Shown here: positions 1 to 8,927 of the stretch, piece by piece
Layout of the letters: each line of letters begins with the position of its first letter
Numbering within the stretch: the stretch's first letter is position 1
From: Acidobacteriota bacterium
GTDB lineage: Bacteria; Acidobacteriota; Terriglobia; 2-12-FULL-54-10
NCBI GenBank assembly: GCA_016191085.1
Contig: JACPPJ010000021.1
Span: 55,040-119,039, forward strand
DNA: 64,000 bases
Direction of reading: 5' to 3'
The notes under the pieces: generated by a model
Told to the model about the DNA's origin: nothing
What the model saw: only the letters and a program-made list of their open reading frames with translations
Databases searched by the model: none
Translations under genes and position numbers: made by a program

Positions 1-1
1 T

Positions 2-886
2 ATCCTGGTCCCAACGCTGCTCTGGGCGGACCTGAGCAATCTGCTGGTTTGGCTGGTCATTTTGGCCACGCTGGCGTTCGGCGCCGTCGGCTTCGCCGAT
101 GATTTCTTGAAGATTCGTAACCGACGCAACCAGGGTCTCACAGTCAGGACCAAGATATACCTTCAGGTGCTGATCAGTTTCGGCGTCGCCGTGTCGCTGC
201 TACTGTTCACGGCACGCGGGTCTTACTCCACGCATCTGATCGTGCCATTCGTAAAGACTTTCACTCCGGACCTGCTCATACACAGCCTCATGGCGAACCC
301 ATATACGTACCCTCTCGCCTTCATATTTTTCTTCATCTTTGTCATCTTAGTCATCGTCGGCGCGAGCAACGCCGTGAATTTGACTGACGGCCTGGACGGG
401 TTGGCGACTGGTTGCTCCATCGTCGCCGCCGGTGCCCTCACTGTGCTGACCTACGTCACGGGTCACGCCGTATTTGCGCGTTATCTGGAGATCAGCAATC
501 TGCCGCAGGTTGGCGAAGTCACCGTGTTCTGCGGCTCGATCGTGGGAGCATGCCTCGGCTTCCTTTGGTACAACGCGTACCCGGCTGAGATCTTTATGGG
601 TGACGTGGGATCGCTGTCGCTCGGCGGCGCCATCGGTACTGTTGCAGTGATCATCAAGCAGGAGATTCTGCTGATATTCATCGGCGGGGTATTCGTCGCT
701 GAGGCTCTGTCAGTCATTTTGCAGGTGGCATCATTCAAGTTGTCGGGGCGGCGCATCTTTCGCATGGCGCCGTTGCATCACCACTTTGAGATGAAAGGCT
801 GGTCGGAATCCAAAGTCATCATCCGCTTCTGGATTGCCGCCCTGGTGCTGGCGTTGTTTTCACTTTCCACGCTCAAGCTGCGCTGA
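2..886 (+). CDS. mraY: Phospho-N-acetylmuramoyl-pentapeptide transferase MraY, 5'-truncated by the window
   Basis: MraY transfers phospho-MurNAc-pentapeptide from UDP to undecaprenyl phosphate, making lipid I at the inner face of the membrane. The reading frame is open from base 2, so the N-terminus lies outside the window; about 294 residues are visible. Family motifs are present in order: FADDFLK, NLTDGLDGLA (Asp-rich Mg/substrate site), NAYPAEIFMGDVGSLSLGG, and the HHHFE box before the last membrane segment. Hydrophobic segments alternate as expected for this ten-helix enzyme. A TTG at 62 is internal, not the start. Next gene ftsW begins 53 bases downstream; murD, often located here, is absent. 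Confidence 0.96.
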   Translation: MLVPTLLWADLSNLLVWLVILATLAFGAVGFADDFLKIRNRRNQGLTVRTKIYLQVLISFGVAVSLLLFTARGSYSTHLIVPFVKTFTPDLLIHSLMANPYTYPLAFIFFFIFVILVIVGASNAVNLTDGLDGLATGCSIVAAGALTVLTYVTGHAVFARYLEISNLPQVGEVTVFCGSIVGACLGFLWYNAYPAEIFMGDVGSLSLGGAIGTVAVIIKQEILLIFIGGVFVAEALSVILQVASFKLSGRRIFRMAPLHHHFEMKGWSESKVIIRFWIAALVLALFSLSTLKLR

Positions 887-939
887 ATTCCCAAACGCGC
901 TTTAGCGTCCTACGGTCAAGCTGGAGCAGAACGAGACGT

Positions 940-2067
940 ATGGCCCGAAAATTATCCGGTGATCGCATCCTGTTTATCGTGACCGTTTCGCTGGTGGTGT
1001 TTGGTTTGCTGATGGTCTTCAGCAGTTCCGTCATGCTGGCCACGGCGAATTACGGCAGCCCGCGCGCGTTCTTCTGGCGGCAACTGGCTTGGGCGGCCAT
1101 GGGCATGGTGGCCCTGTGGTTCCTCATGCACATGGATTACCGCATTCTCCGACACCCGGCGATCGTCTTCCCCGGGATTTGCGTAGCTCTGGCAATGCTC
1201 GGGCTGGCCCTTGTTGCGGATCCCCATCAGGCCACTCATCGTTGGTTGCGATGGGGAATGTTTTCATTCCAGCCATCCGAGTTCGCCAAGCTGATGCTGG
1301 TTGTGTTCCTCGCCTATTTTCTTGAGAAGCGCGTCGGAAAAATCAACGACCTTGCCGGAACTATCGCTCCATCGCTCGTCATTATCGTGCTGATGCTTGG
1401 GCTCATCGCGAAAGAACCCGATTTGGGAACGCCAGTCGCGATGCTGGCGACAACAGCAACGATCTTCTACATAGCCGGGCTGCGGCTTCGTTACTTCTTG
1501 TACGCTCTCGCCGGGTGCCTACCGCTGCTGTACTTCGCCATCGCGGGTGTCGGCTACCGGCACCGACGCATCCTGGCGTTCTTGAATCCATATGCCGACC
1601 CCCTGGGCACAGGTTTTCAGATTATCCAATCTCTCATCGCGGTTGGAACCGGCGGGCTGACCGGCTTAGGCCTGATGAATGGGAAACAGAAGCTGTTCTT
1701 TTTGCCTGCGCCGCACACAGATTACATCTTTGCGGTGACAGCGGAAGAAACGGGTCTGCTCGGCGCGTTGATCCTCATTGCGCTATTCGGAGTTTACTTT
1801 TGGCGCGGTTGGAGGGCGGCACTCTACGCGCCGGATGATTTCGGGCGCTACCTTGCGGCTGGTCTCACGATCACTGTGGCATGCCAGGCCTTGATCAACA
1901 TGAGTGTCGTGCTCGCGATGGTGCCCCCCAAAGGCATTCCCTTGCCGTTTCTGAGCTACGGCGGAAGTTCCCTATTCTTCAGCCTGGTGTCCACGGGAAT
2001 ATTGCTTAACATCAGTCAGCGCGCCGACTGCGGAGTCAAGATGCGTTCGTTACAAGTTACTGTCTGA
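940..2067 (+). CDS. ftsW: Lipid II polymerase FtsW (SEDS family)
   Basis: SEDS-family peptidoglycan glycosyltransferase of the divisome, working in the membrane with a class B penicillin-binding protein. The 375 residues match the usual length and are mostly membrane helices. Signature stretches visible are KEPDLGTP, HRRILAFLNPYADPLGTGFQ, the extracellular HTDYIFAVTAEETG loop, and GIPLPFLSYGGSS near the C-terminus, which is diagnostic for FtsW/RodA. Position between mraY and murG favours FtsW over RodA. The ATG at 940 follows a GC-rich 53-base gap with only a weak purine stretch (ggagcaga) as ribosome binding site. It ends 9 bases before murG, so the two are probably co-translated. Confidence 0.95.
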   Translation: MARKLSGDRILFIVTVSLVVFGLLMVFSSSVMLATANYGSPRAFFWRQLAWAAMGMVALWFLMHMDYRILRHPAIVFPGICVALAMLGLALVADPHQATHRWLRWGMFSFQPSEFAKLMLVVFLAYFLEKRVGKINDLAGTIAPSLVIIVLMLGLIAKEPDLGTPVAMLATTATIFYIAGLRLRYFLYALAGCLPLLYFAIAGVGYRHRRILAFLNPYADPLGTGFQIIQSLIAVGTGGLTGLGLMNGKQKLFFLPAPHTDYIFAVTAEETGLLGALILIALFGVYFWRGWRAALYAPDDFGRYLAAGLTITVACQALINMSVVLAMVPPKGIPLPFLSYGGSSLFFSLVSTGILLNISQRADCGVKMRSLQVTV

Positions 2068-2076
2068 GAATTCAAC

Positions 2077-3156
2077 ATGAGATTTCTCTTCGCTGCGGGC
2101 GGCACAGGCGGCCATGTAATCCCGGCTCTGGTCGTCGCGCGCGAGCTCGTGGCGCGCCACCCGGGTGCGAAGGTCCAGTTTGTAGGTACGCCCAAGGGTG
2201 TTGAAAACCGTCTTGTGCCGCAGGCCGGTTTCGATCTGGCATTAATCACAGTCGGAGCGTGGCAAGGGCAGGCGGTCGCGAAACGCTTGACGAACCTGCT
2301 CGGAGCGCCGCGCGCGTGGTGGCAGGCGCAGCAGATTCTCCGCAAATTCCAGCCGAACTTGGTACTCGGCGTCGGCGGGTACGCCGCCGGACCCATCATG
2401 TTGGCCGCCGGCATTGGGGGCGTGCCGTTGGCTGTCCTCGAACCAAATGCGTTCCCCGGCATGGCGAATCGTTGGGTTGCGCCTTACGTCGGGCGCGCAT
2501 TTCTGGCGTTTCAGGAAACATCCTCCTACTTTCGTCCGGGAACGGCGCTGGTCACCGGCATTCCCACACGTCCGGAATTCTTCCAAGTAACGCCGCACCG
2601 CCATAGTTCGCCATTCACCGTATTGATATTCGGAGGCAGTCAAGGCGCTCGCAGTCTGAACCGCGCCGCGGTGGAGGCATTGCCCCAACTGGAAAGTTGG
2701 GGAAAAGATCTGCGCATCGTGCATCAGACCGGGCAAAGTGAATATAATGCGGTGAGGGAAGCGTATGAAAGATCCCAGGTTCCCGCAGAGGTTCTTCCCT
2801 ACATCGAAAACATGCCCGAGAGGTTCGCGGAAGCTGACTTGGTCGTTTGCCGCGCCGGCGCGAATACTATAGCCGAACTGGCGGCAGCAGGAAAACCGGC
2901 GATTCTGATTCCGTTTCCGGCGGCGGCCAATCAGCATCAGTTGCGCAACGCCGAGGCGCTGGTCAGAATTGGCGCTGCGCGGCTCATAGCGGACCGCGAA
3001 CTGAATGGCGAAACCTTGGTGCATGCGATCAGCGAATTGCGCAACGATCCAGCGAGAATGGTGCAAATGAGCAGGCGTATCGGAACCATGGCTCGACCGG
3101 ATGCGACGCAAATAATCGCGGACGAATTGGAGCGGCTGGCGGGACTCGGAGTTTAG
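2077..3156 (+). CDS. murG: UDP-GlcNAc:lipid I N-acetylglucosaminyltransferase MurG
   Basis: MurG adds GlcNAc to lipid I to give lipid II, on the cytoplasmic membrane face. The 359 residues have the GT28 two-domain layout: the N-terminal Gly-rich loop GGTGGHVIPAL at residues 7-17, a second Gly-rich stretch GVGGYAAGP, the linker start GGSQGARSLN, and the donor-binding block CRAGANTIAELAAAGKP followed by PFPAAANQHQ. Length is typical. The gene starts 9 bases after ftsW and stops 6 bases before murC, so the cluster is read as one operon. Confidence 0.96.
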   Translation: MRFLFAAGGTGGHVIPALVVARELVARHPGAKVQFVGTPKGVENRLVPQAGFDLALITVGAWQGQAVAKRLTNLLGAPRAWWQAQQILRKFQPNLVLGVGGYAAGPIMLAAGIGGVPLAVLEPNAFPGMANRWVAPYVGRAFLAFQETSSYFRPGTALVTGIPTRPEFFQVTPHRHSSPFTVLIFGGSQGARSLNRAAVEALPQLESWGKDLRIVHQTGQSEYNAVREAYERSQVPAEVLPYIENMPERFAEADLVVCRAGANTIAELAAAGKPAILIPFPAAANQHQLRNAEALVRIGAARLIADRELNGETLVHAISELRNDPARMVQMSRRIGTMARPDATQIIADELERLAGLGV

Positions 3157-3162
3157 GTACAG

Positions 3163-4662
3163 ATGTTCTTTACGGCACGGCGGGTACATTTCATCGGGAT
3201 TGGCGGCATCGGCATGAGCGGAATTGCCGAGGTGTTGCTGAACCTGCGCTACCAGGTCTCAGGTTCCGATTTGAAGCTCTCGCCGGTGACGGAACGCCTG
3301 GAGCGATTGGGCGCGCGCGTTTACGAGGGTCACAACGCGCGAAACGTAGAGGGCGCCGAGGCAGTCGTGACCAGCTCGGCAGTTGGACCGGAGAATCCAG
3401 AAGTTGTGGAGGCCCAACGCTTGCAGATTCCGGTGATTCCTCGCGGCGAAATGCTGGCCGAGTTGATGCGCCTCAAGTACGGTATCGCCGTAGCGGGTAG
3501 TCACGGCAAGACGACCACCACTTCCATGATTGCCGCCGTGCTGGCAGCCGCTGCCCTCGACCCGACTTTGGTGGTGGGTGGCCGCATCAACAGCATGGGC
3601 AGCAATGCGCGGCTGGGCAAGGGCGACTTCATGGTAGTGGAGTCAGACGAGAGCGACCGCTCGTTCCTGCACTTGGCGCCGATCATCGCCGTGATCACGA
3701 ACATTGACCGCGAACATCTGGACCACTACGGCTCGCTCGATGAACTGCGCCGCGCCTATGTGGAGTTCTCCAATAAGGTTCCTTTTTACGGCGCCTCCAT
3801 TTTGTGCTTGGACGATGAGAACGTGCGCGGTATCTTGCCTCTTACAGAGCGGCGTGTGATGACTTACGGGTTTGCGCCTGCCGAGGAGGAGCAAGCCGCA
3901 GCCGGTTCGGCGGTCCCGGATTTGGTTGCGGATGAGGTCTCCTGCGGGCATTTTCAATCCCGCTTCCACTTGACGTTTCGAGGTGCTGATCTCGGCGACT
4001 TCACTTTGCGTGTCTCTGGCCGTCACAACGTGCTGAACGCCATGGCGGCGGTGGGCGTGGGACTGGAATTGAAGATTCCCGCGAATATCATTCGCGGGGG
4101 ACTCACCGCGTTCGAAGGAGTGGAGCGGCGTTTTCAAGTTCGCGGCGTGGTCGATGGAATCACCGTCGTTGATGACTACGGCCATCACCCCAGCGAGATT
4201 CGCGCCACGTTGAATGCTGCCGCTGACTGCGATTACCGGCGCGTCATTGTCATCTTTCAGCCGCACCGCTATAGCAGAACGGCGCTGCTGCTGGACGATT
4301 TCGCGGCCGCCTTCTCCGGCTGCGATAAGCTCTTCGTGATGGACATCTACGCCGCCAGTGAATCGCCCATTGAAGGTGTCTCCGCATCCCTGTTGGCCGA
4401 GCGAGTCCGCGCGGCGGGCCACCCGGCCGTGGAATACGAGCCCGACGTGCAGCAGCTTTTGCAGCGGCTTGATGCAATCGTACGCCCCGGAGATCTCGTG
4501 CTGACGCTGGGAGCCGGGAACGTGTGGCAGGTCGGCGAAAGGATTTTGGAACTCCTCGAAAGGCAGAGAGAGGGGCGTAAGGGCACGACATCAGTCGTGC
4601 CGGAAGAAGCGGTTGTTGATGCGGCTTCAGCCGCTGAGGGCAAGACAGACCTCAGGGGCTAA
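3163..4662 (+). CDS. murC: UDP-N-acetylmuramate--L-alanine ligase MurC with a repeat-derived C-terminal tail
   Basis: MurC ligates L-Ala to UDP-MurNAc using ATP in the cytoplasm. Residues 8-25 hold the UDP-binding [16 protein letters not shown], residues 110-118 the P-loop [10 protein letters not shown], followed by [11 protein letters not shown], the [11 protein letters not shown] box, FQPHRYSRT and [12 protein letters not shown]. The conserved protein ends at about residue 468 (RILELLERQ). The remaining roughly 30 residues are encoded by a cluster of palindromic repeats (4573-4712) that continues past the stop codon, so the native stop appears to have been replaced by one inside the repeat. 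The tail is not expected to fold with the ligase domain. The usual ddl gene does not follow. Confidence 0.96.
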   Translation: MFFTARRVHFIGIGGIGMSGIAEVLLNLRYQVSGSDLKLSPVTERLERLGARVYEGHNARNVEGAEAVVTSSAVGPENPEVVEAQRLQIPVIPRGEMLAELMRLKYGIAVAGSHGKTTTTSMIAAVLAAAALDPTLVVGGRINSMGSNARLGKGDFMVVESDESDRSFLHLAPIIAVITNIDREHLDHYGSLDELRRAYVEFSNKVPFYGASILCLDDENVRGILPLTERRVMTYGFAPAEEEQAAAGSAVPDLVADEVSCGHFQSRFHLTFRGADLGDFTLRVSGRHNVLNAMAAVGVGLELKIPANIIRGGLTAFEGVERRFQVRGVVDGITVVDDYGHHPSEIRATLNAAADCDYRRVIVIFQPHRYSRTALLLDDFAAAFSGCDKLFVMDIYAASESPIEGVSASLLAERVRAAGHPAVEYEPDVQQLLQRLDAIVRPGDLVLTLGAGNVWQVGERILELLERQREGRKGTTSVVPEEAVVDAASAAEGKTDLRG

Positions 4663-4712
4663 AGCCCAGTTTTTCGTCCGGTTATCGGCATGGCTGAAGC
4701 CATGCCCTGACG
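4573..4712. repeat. Cluster of dispersed palindromic (REP-like) modules overlapping the murC 3' end
   Basis: Four short stem-loop modules follow one another: ggcacgac/gtcgtgcc (4580-4600), gcggcttcagccgctgag (4621-4638), ctcaggggctaaagccc (4651-4667) and ggcatggctgaagccatgcc (4687-4706). The same modules recur at 6386-6527 between murB and ftsQ. The first two lie inside the murC reading frame. Arrays of this kind are common in intergenic DNA of Acidobacteriota; function is unknown. Confidence 0.8.
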
Positions 4713-4739
4713 CAGAGTAGAACGCCAGCAGAAATAGCC

Positions 4740-5408
4740 ATGAAATTTCAACTAGAAGAATTTCATCGAAATGTTACCGACGACGATCTGATTGCCGACT
4801 TAAAGCACGTTGCCAACGACTTAAACAAAAGATCCGTCACGTCCCGCGAGTACAATGAACGAGGGAAATTTTCTGCGGCGACCTTGCAATTAAGATTTGG
4901 AAGTTGGTTAAAGGCACTTGAGAAAGCCGGGCTTCAAAAAACAAAGGACCGTAACATAACCGAGGAAGAATTATTCGAAGACCTAGAAAGAACTTGGATA
5001 AAACTAGGACGACAGCCTAGATTTAGAGAAATGGGCAAGCCGCTTTCGAAGTACAGTCCGCAAACTTATGCATACCGCTTTGACACCTGGCAAAACGCAT
5101 TGGGAAAATTTGTTGATTATGTGAACAAGGAGGAACAGATTTCTTCCGAGGAAGCAATCAAGAATTTAGAAATTGAGCCAAGTACCAGGCACAAAACAAA
5201 GCGGACGATAAATTGGCGACTGAACTATATTGTGATCAGAAGAGATTATTTCAAGTGTAAAGCTTGCGGCAGGTCGCCAGCAACCGACCCAAGCATTATT
5301 CTGCATGTCGATCACATAAAGGCTTGGGCAAATGGCGGAGAAACAGTGCTTGAGAATTTACAAACGCTCTGTTCAAAACACAATATTGGGAAAAGTGACC
5401 TGGAATAG
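4740..5408 (+). CDS. HNH endonuclease with two homing-endonuclease-associated repeats
   Basis: A 222-residue protein inserted between murC and murB. Residues about 13-62 and 73-130 are two related helical repeats, each ending in a pattern like RFGSWLKALEKAGL or RFDTWQNALGKFV, matching the DNA-binding repeat found in homing-type HNH nucleases. The C-terminus carries an HNH/Cys-rich nuclease core: FKCKACGR, then LHVDHIKAWANGG, ENLQTLCSKHN, with paired cysteines for zinc and the His-Asp-His-Asn catalytic pattern. The DNA is clearly more AT-rich than its neighbours and uses codons such as aaa, gaa and tta that the flanking genes avoid, which suggests recent transfer. It probably makes site-specific breaks; whether it is a free-standing homing enzyme is inference. 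Confidence 0.85.
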   Translation: MKFQLEEFHRNVTDDDLIADLKHVANDLNKRSVTSREYNERGKFSAATLQLRFGSWLKALEKAGLQKTKDRNITEEELFEDLERTWIKLGRQPRFREMGKPLSKYSPQTYAYRFDTWQNALGKFVDYVNKEEQISSEEAIKNLEIEPSTRHKTKRTINWRLNYIVIRRDYFKCKACGRSPATDPSIILHVDHIKAWANGGETVLENLQTLCSKHNIGKSDLE

Positions 5409-5426
5409 AGGTTTCCGCATTCACAC

Positions 5427-6335
5427 ATGATTCTCAACGACCCAGAATTCGTGGAGCAAATGGAAGGCTGGGGCGCATGCTTTCTCCCCGACCAGCGGCT
5501 CAGTGAGTACACTTCGCTCGGCGTCGGCGGCCTTGCCGACATGATTGTGATTCGCGACACGGAAGCCGTCGAGCCGGTCGTCGCAGGCCTACGGGAGCGC
5601 GGAGTTCCCTGGGGCGTGCTTGGCGGCGGCACCAATGTTTTAGCAGCCGACGAGCCGCTCAAGCGGGTGTTACTGCATCTCGCGCCCGGTCCTCGGGACG
5701 TTGTGTTTGATGGAAACACGGTCCGCATCTCTGCGGCGGCATCGCTAGGCCGATCTGTGATGGAATGCGCCAAGCGCAACTTGGGCGGGATGGAAGGTTT
5801 GGTTGGCGTGCCGGGCTCCGTGGGAGGTGCGTTGCGGATGAACGCCGGCGCCTACGGCACCGAGATCGGGCCGCTGGTGCGCTCCGTGCGCGTTTTTCGC
5901 GGCGCTACGGGAATCACTGAGAAGCTGACGGCCAGCTCTCTGGGATTCAAGTATCGCAAGAGCAGCTTCGCGCCCGATGACATCATGCTCTCGGTGACGC
6001 TCGATCTGCCTGACAAGCCGTTCTCCCAGATTATTGAATATGTGAAGCAGCTCAACAAGCGCCGCCTCTCTTCGCAGCCGCTAAAAGAAAAGAGCGCAGG
6101 CTGCATTTTCAAGAATCCGCCGGGGCTTTCCACCGGCAAGATGATTGACGAGTTGGGAATGAAGGGGCTGCGCGTCGGAGGTGCTGTCATCAGCGAGCGC
6201 CACGCCAATTTCATAGTGAACCGCTTCGATGGCACCGCGTCGGATATCTTTGCGCTGATAGACATCGTGAGGCAACGCATTCACAAGGCCCACGGCGTGG
6301 AGCTGGAGCCGGAAGTCATCATCTGGAAGAATTGA
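5427..6335 (+). CDS. murB: UDP-N-acetylenolpyruvoylglucosamine reductase MurB
   Basis: FAD-dependent reductase making UDP-MurNAc, the second committed step of peptidoglycan precursor synthesis. At 302 residues it matches the shorter MurB types. Visible motifs: YTSLGVGG near the N-terminus, GVLGGGTNVL, GLVGVPGSVGGALRMNAGAYG (FAD binding; positions about 119-139), YRKSSF, and SAGCIFKNP, where a Cys stands at the position of the catalytic Ser/Cys proton donor. C-terminal HANFIVN and LEPEVIIW are typical. It begins 18 bases after the HNH gene, without a strong ribosome binding site, consistent with that gene having been inserted into the operon. Confidence 0.95.
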   Translation: MILNDPEFVEQMEGWGACFLPDQRLSEYTSLGVGGLADMIVIRDTEAVEPVVAGLRERGVPWGVLGGGTNVLAADEPLKRVLLHLAPGPRDVVFDGNTVRISAAASLGRSVMECAKRNLGGMEGLVGVPGSVGGALRMNAGAYGTEIGPLVRSVRVFRGATGITEKLTASSLGFKYRKSSFAPDDIMLSVTLDLPDKPFSQIIEYVKQLNKRRLSSQPLKEKSAGCIFKNPPGLSTGKMIDELGMKGLRVGGAVISERHANFIVNRFDGTASDIFALIDIVRQRIHKAHGVELEPEVIIWKN

Positions 6336-6385
6336 CTCGCGATTGGCAGCTTTGTATTTGCAGTTGCACTCATGATGAAATTCGT

Positions 6386-6527
6386 CAGGGTATGGCTTCA
6401 GCCATGCCGACAGCTTTGTGGTAGCAGGGCGGCTTCAGCCGCTGAGGTGGACTGACCATATCTCAGGAGCTAAAGCCCCCTTCTTGGCAGGTTTTGAACG
6501 GCACGCCTGAAGGCGTGCCCTGACGTG
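6386..6527. repeat. Second cluster of REP-like palindromic modules, murB-ftsQ gap
   Basis: The 215-base gap between murB and ftsQ is filled with stem-loop modules: ggtatggcttcagccatgcc (6387-6406), gcggcttcagccgctgag (6429-6446), ctcaggagctaaagccc (6462-6478) and ggcacgcctgaaggcgtgcc (6498-6517). Three of the modules match those at the murC 3' end, in a different order. They may act as transcription attenuators or mRNA stabilisers within the operon; that is inference. Confidence 0.8.
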
Positions 6528-6550
6528 AATATGTCATTCTTCAATTGTTT

Positions 6551-7465
6551 ATGGCCGTAGAACTGTTTGACGAAATCCCCGAACTTGGCGCCGGCGAGGT
6601 TTCCGCCGTGCGCCGGCAAACTTCCGCAGCCCCAAAGACCCGTTCGAGAAAGATTCCCAATACCTTGCGCAAGAAGATTCTTCTGGCCTGCGGCGCGCTC
6701 ACGATACTCGCCGCAGTGGGGTATATGGTCGGGCGCTTCGCACTGGATGATCCCCATTTCCGGGTGACCTCCGTGCAGGTCCAGGGCGGCAAGTACATCA
6801 CCGCCATTGAGGTGGATGATAAGTTCACTGCCGACAAGGATCGGAGTGTATTGCGAGTGCCTTTGGAGCGGCGACGGCGACAAGTGGAGCAGATCCCGTG
6901 GGTCCGCTCCGCCACTGTTCGCAGGATTCTTCCCAATTCCATATCGGTAACGGTCAGCGAACGAGTCCCGGTGGCGTTTGTGGCCGGCCAGGAGGGAATT
7001 GCGCTGATAGATCAGGATGGCGTTTTCCTCGATGCGCCCAAAGATACGGCTTTCCATTTTCCGGTAGTGCGCGGAATTTCAGAGGCCGATTCGCCTGCGT
7101 CGCGCCGGGACAAGATGCGCTTATTCACCGCGCTGATGGATGATCTTCGCCGTGGGGGGCTGCAGTCGAGCGCCAGCATCTCGGAAGTGGATGTTCAAGA
7201 CCCGCAGGATGCCCGCGCGGTGGTATCCGACTCCTCGGGTACGGTCCTGGTGCACCTCGGGAAAGAAAAGTTTCTGGAGCGATACTTGATTTACCTTGGA
7301 CACATAGACGAGTGGAAGAAGAAGTTTCCGAGCATTCGATCCGTCGATCTGCGGTACGAGGGGCAGGTGGTCGTGAATGCCGATCCGCAGCCTGAACTCA
7401 CCGCGTCGCGCGACACTGCGCCGCATACGCCTTCGAAATCCACACGCAAGCCCCAGGCCCACTGA
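6551..7465 (+). CDS. ftsQ: Cell division protein FtsQ/DivIB
   Basis: Bitopic divisome protein linking early and late division proteins in the periplasm. A basic cytoplasmic N-terminus of about 40 residues is followed by one membrane segment (ILLACGALTILAAVGYMVG, about residues 42-60), then a POTRA domain beginning FRVTSVQVQGGKYI and the beta domain with VTVSERVPVAFV. About 304 residues, typical. I place the start at ATG 6551; a TTG two codons upstream (6545) is the alternative. No clear ribosome binding site is visible, as the upstream DNA is repeat-derived. It is followed 9 bases later by ftsA. Confidence 0.9.
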   Translation: MAVELFDEIPELGAGEVSAVRRQTSAAPKTRSRKIPNTLRKKILLACGALTILAAVGYMVGRFALDDPHFRVTSVQVQGGKYITAIEVDDKFTADKDRSVLRVPLERRRRQVEQIPWVRSATVRRILPNSISVTVSERVPVAFVAGQEGIALIDQDGVFLDAPKDTAFHFPVVRGISEADSPASRRDKMRLFTALMDDLRRGGLQSSASISEVDVQDPQDARAVVSDSSGTVLVHLGKEKFLERYLIYLGHIDEWKKKFPSIRSVDLRYEGQVVVNADPQPELTASRDTAPHTPSKSTRKPQAH

Positions 7466-7474
7466 TTGAATTCC

Positions 7475-8713
7475 ATGGCTAACAAACAACAAGATCATGT
7501 CGCGGCGCTCGACCTGGGCAGCGCCAAAACCCGTGTACTCATATCGGAATTGCTCGGCGGCAACGGCGATGGAGCCTCACGGCTCCGGTTTGCCGGTTTT
7601 GGCGAGGTGGAATCGCGAGGCTGGCGCAAGGGGAGTATCACTGATCTGGGCGAAGTGACCGCGTGCGTCAAAGAGGCCTCCGAGCAGGCCGAAAAGATGG
7701 CTGGCGTAGCGGTCGAATCAGCGGTCGCGGGTATTGGCGGTCCGCACATCCAGGGAGTTTCGGCGAGCTGCGGCCTCACTGTCTCTTTGCGTCCTCGAGA
7801 GCTGACCCGGGAAGACATTCGTCGGTTGATGGACACCGCCAAAGACGTGCCGCTCTCTAGAGACCGCGAGATTCTGCATCTCGTTCCCGAAGAGTTCGTT
7901 CTGGATTCACATCACGGCATTCAAGACCCCATCGGGATGCAGGCATCCTACCTCGCGGTGAAGGCTCACATCATCACCGGCTCGATGATGGCCGCTGCAA
8001 ACATAGTGACGGCCGTGAACCGGGCCGGCATTCTCGTCGAAACCACTGTTTTCGAAGCGCTTGCCGCCGCGGAAGAAGTTCTCTCCAACGAGGAGCGAGA
8101 GCTAGGAGCTTTGGTGATTGTGCTCGGGGGCGGCACGACCGAGATCGCCGCATATCAGCATGGGAGTCTGCGCCTCGCATCAGTGATTCCTGTTGGTGGA
8201 GATCACTTCACCAACGACGTGGGGGTCGGTCTGCACACGTCTGTAACCGATGCTGAGATTCTCAAGCAGACCATGGGATCCGTGTTGTCGAAGCAGAGCA
8301 GCCACGTGAGCTCCATCGAAGTTCCTGGACTGTCGGACCAGCAATCGCGTTTTGTTCCACACAGGGCGTTATCCGAAATCCTGGAATCGCGCGCCGAGGA
8401 ACTGTTGTGCCTCATCCGCGATGAACTGCGCCGCAGCGGGCTCGACCGTGGGCTGGGCGCCGGCGCGGTGCTTTGCGGCGGTGGAGCGCGCCTGGGCGGC
8501 ATCTGCGATCTCACCGAGCAGGTGCTCGGGACGCCCGCTCGCCTGGGGCTGCCTCCGAAGATAATAGACATGCCCGAGGAACTCGACTCGCCAGAATACG
8601 CCACAGTCGTGGGCCTGCTCCTGTACGCGTATCGGCTGTGGAGAATGCGCAACCCTGCGCGGTCTCGCTCCACCGGAAGTCGCTGGAAGATGCTCTTAGC
8701 TGGGCGGGCGTGA
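7475..8713 (+). CDS. ftsA: Cell division protein FtsA
   Basis: Actin-like ATPase that tethers FtsZ to the membrane. The protein starts MANKQQDHVAALDLGSAKT, where the phosphate-1 loop is ALDLGSAKTRVLI. The 1C (SHS2) domain follows (SAVAGIGGPHIQGVSASC to SYLAVKAHIITG, about residues 75-165), then the phosphate-2 loop VLGGGTTEIA and the adenosine motif AVLCGGGARLGG. The C-terminus is Arg-rich (RMRNPARSRSTGSRWKMLL) and could form the short amphipathic membrane anchor. About 412 residues. ATG 7475 is preferred to the TTG at 7466 that directly abuts the ftsQ stop. Confidence 0.95.
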   Translation: MANKQQDHVAALDLGSAKTRVLISELLGGNGDGASRLRFAGFGEVESRGWRKGSITDLGEVTACVKEASEQAEKMAGVAVESAVAGIGGPHIQGVSASCGLTVSLRPRELTREDIRRLMDTAKDVPLSRDREILHLVPEEFVLDSHHGIQDPIGMQASYLAVKAHIITGSMMAAANIVTAVNRAGILVETTVFEALAAAEEVLSNEERELGALVIVLGGGTTEIAAYQHGSLRLASVIPVGGDHFTNDVGVGLHTSVTDAEILKQTMGSVLSKQSSHVSSIEVPGLSDQQSRFVPHRALSEILESRAEELLCLIRDELRRSGLDRGLGAGAVLCGGGARLGGICDLTEQVLGTPARLGLPPKIIDMPEELDSPEYATVVGLLLYAYRLWRMRNPARSRSTGSRWKMLLAGRA

Positions 8714-8927
8714 CTCGCACGCTTGCCCATCCAATCACTGCCATCATTTGAACTCGTTCTTATAAGGCAAACGCTCGCGTTGTGACTGCGGCTTTGATAT
8801 GCGACCGTCACGTTTAAGAGACAAAACCGTTCTCAGGCAGAAAAATTACTGACGCCCTCGCCTAGGTGTCGTATCGTAATCTTCCGCACATTTCTGGCTT
8901 CAACATCTCACCGAAGGGGCAACGAAC

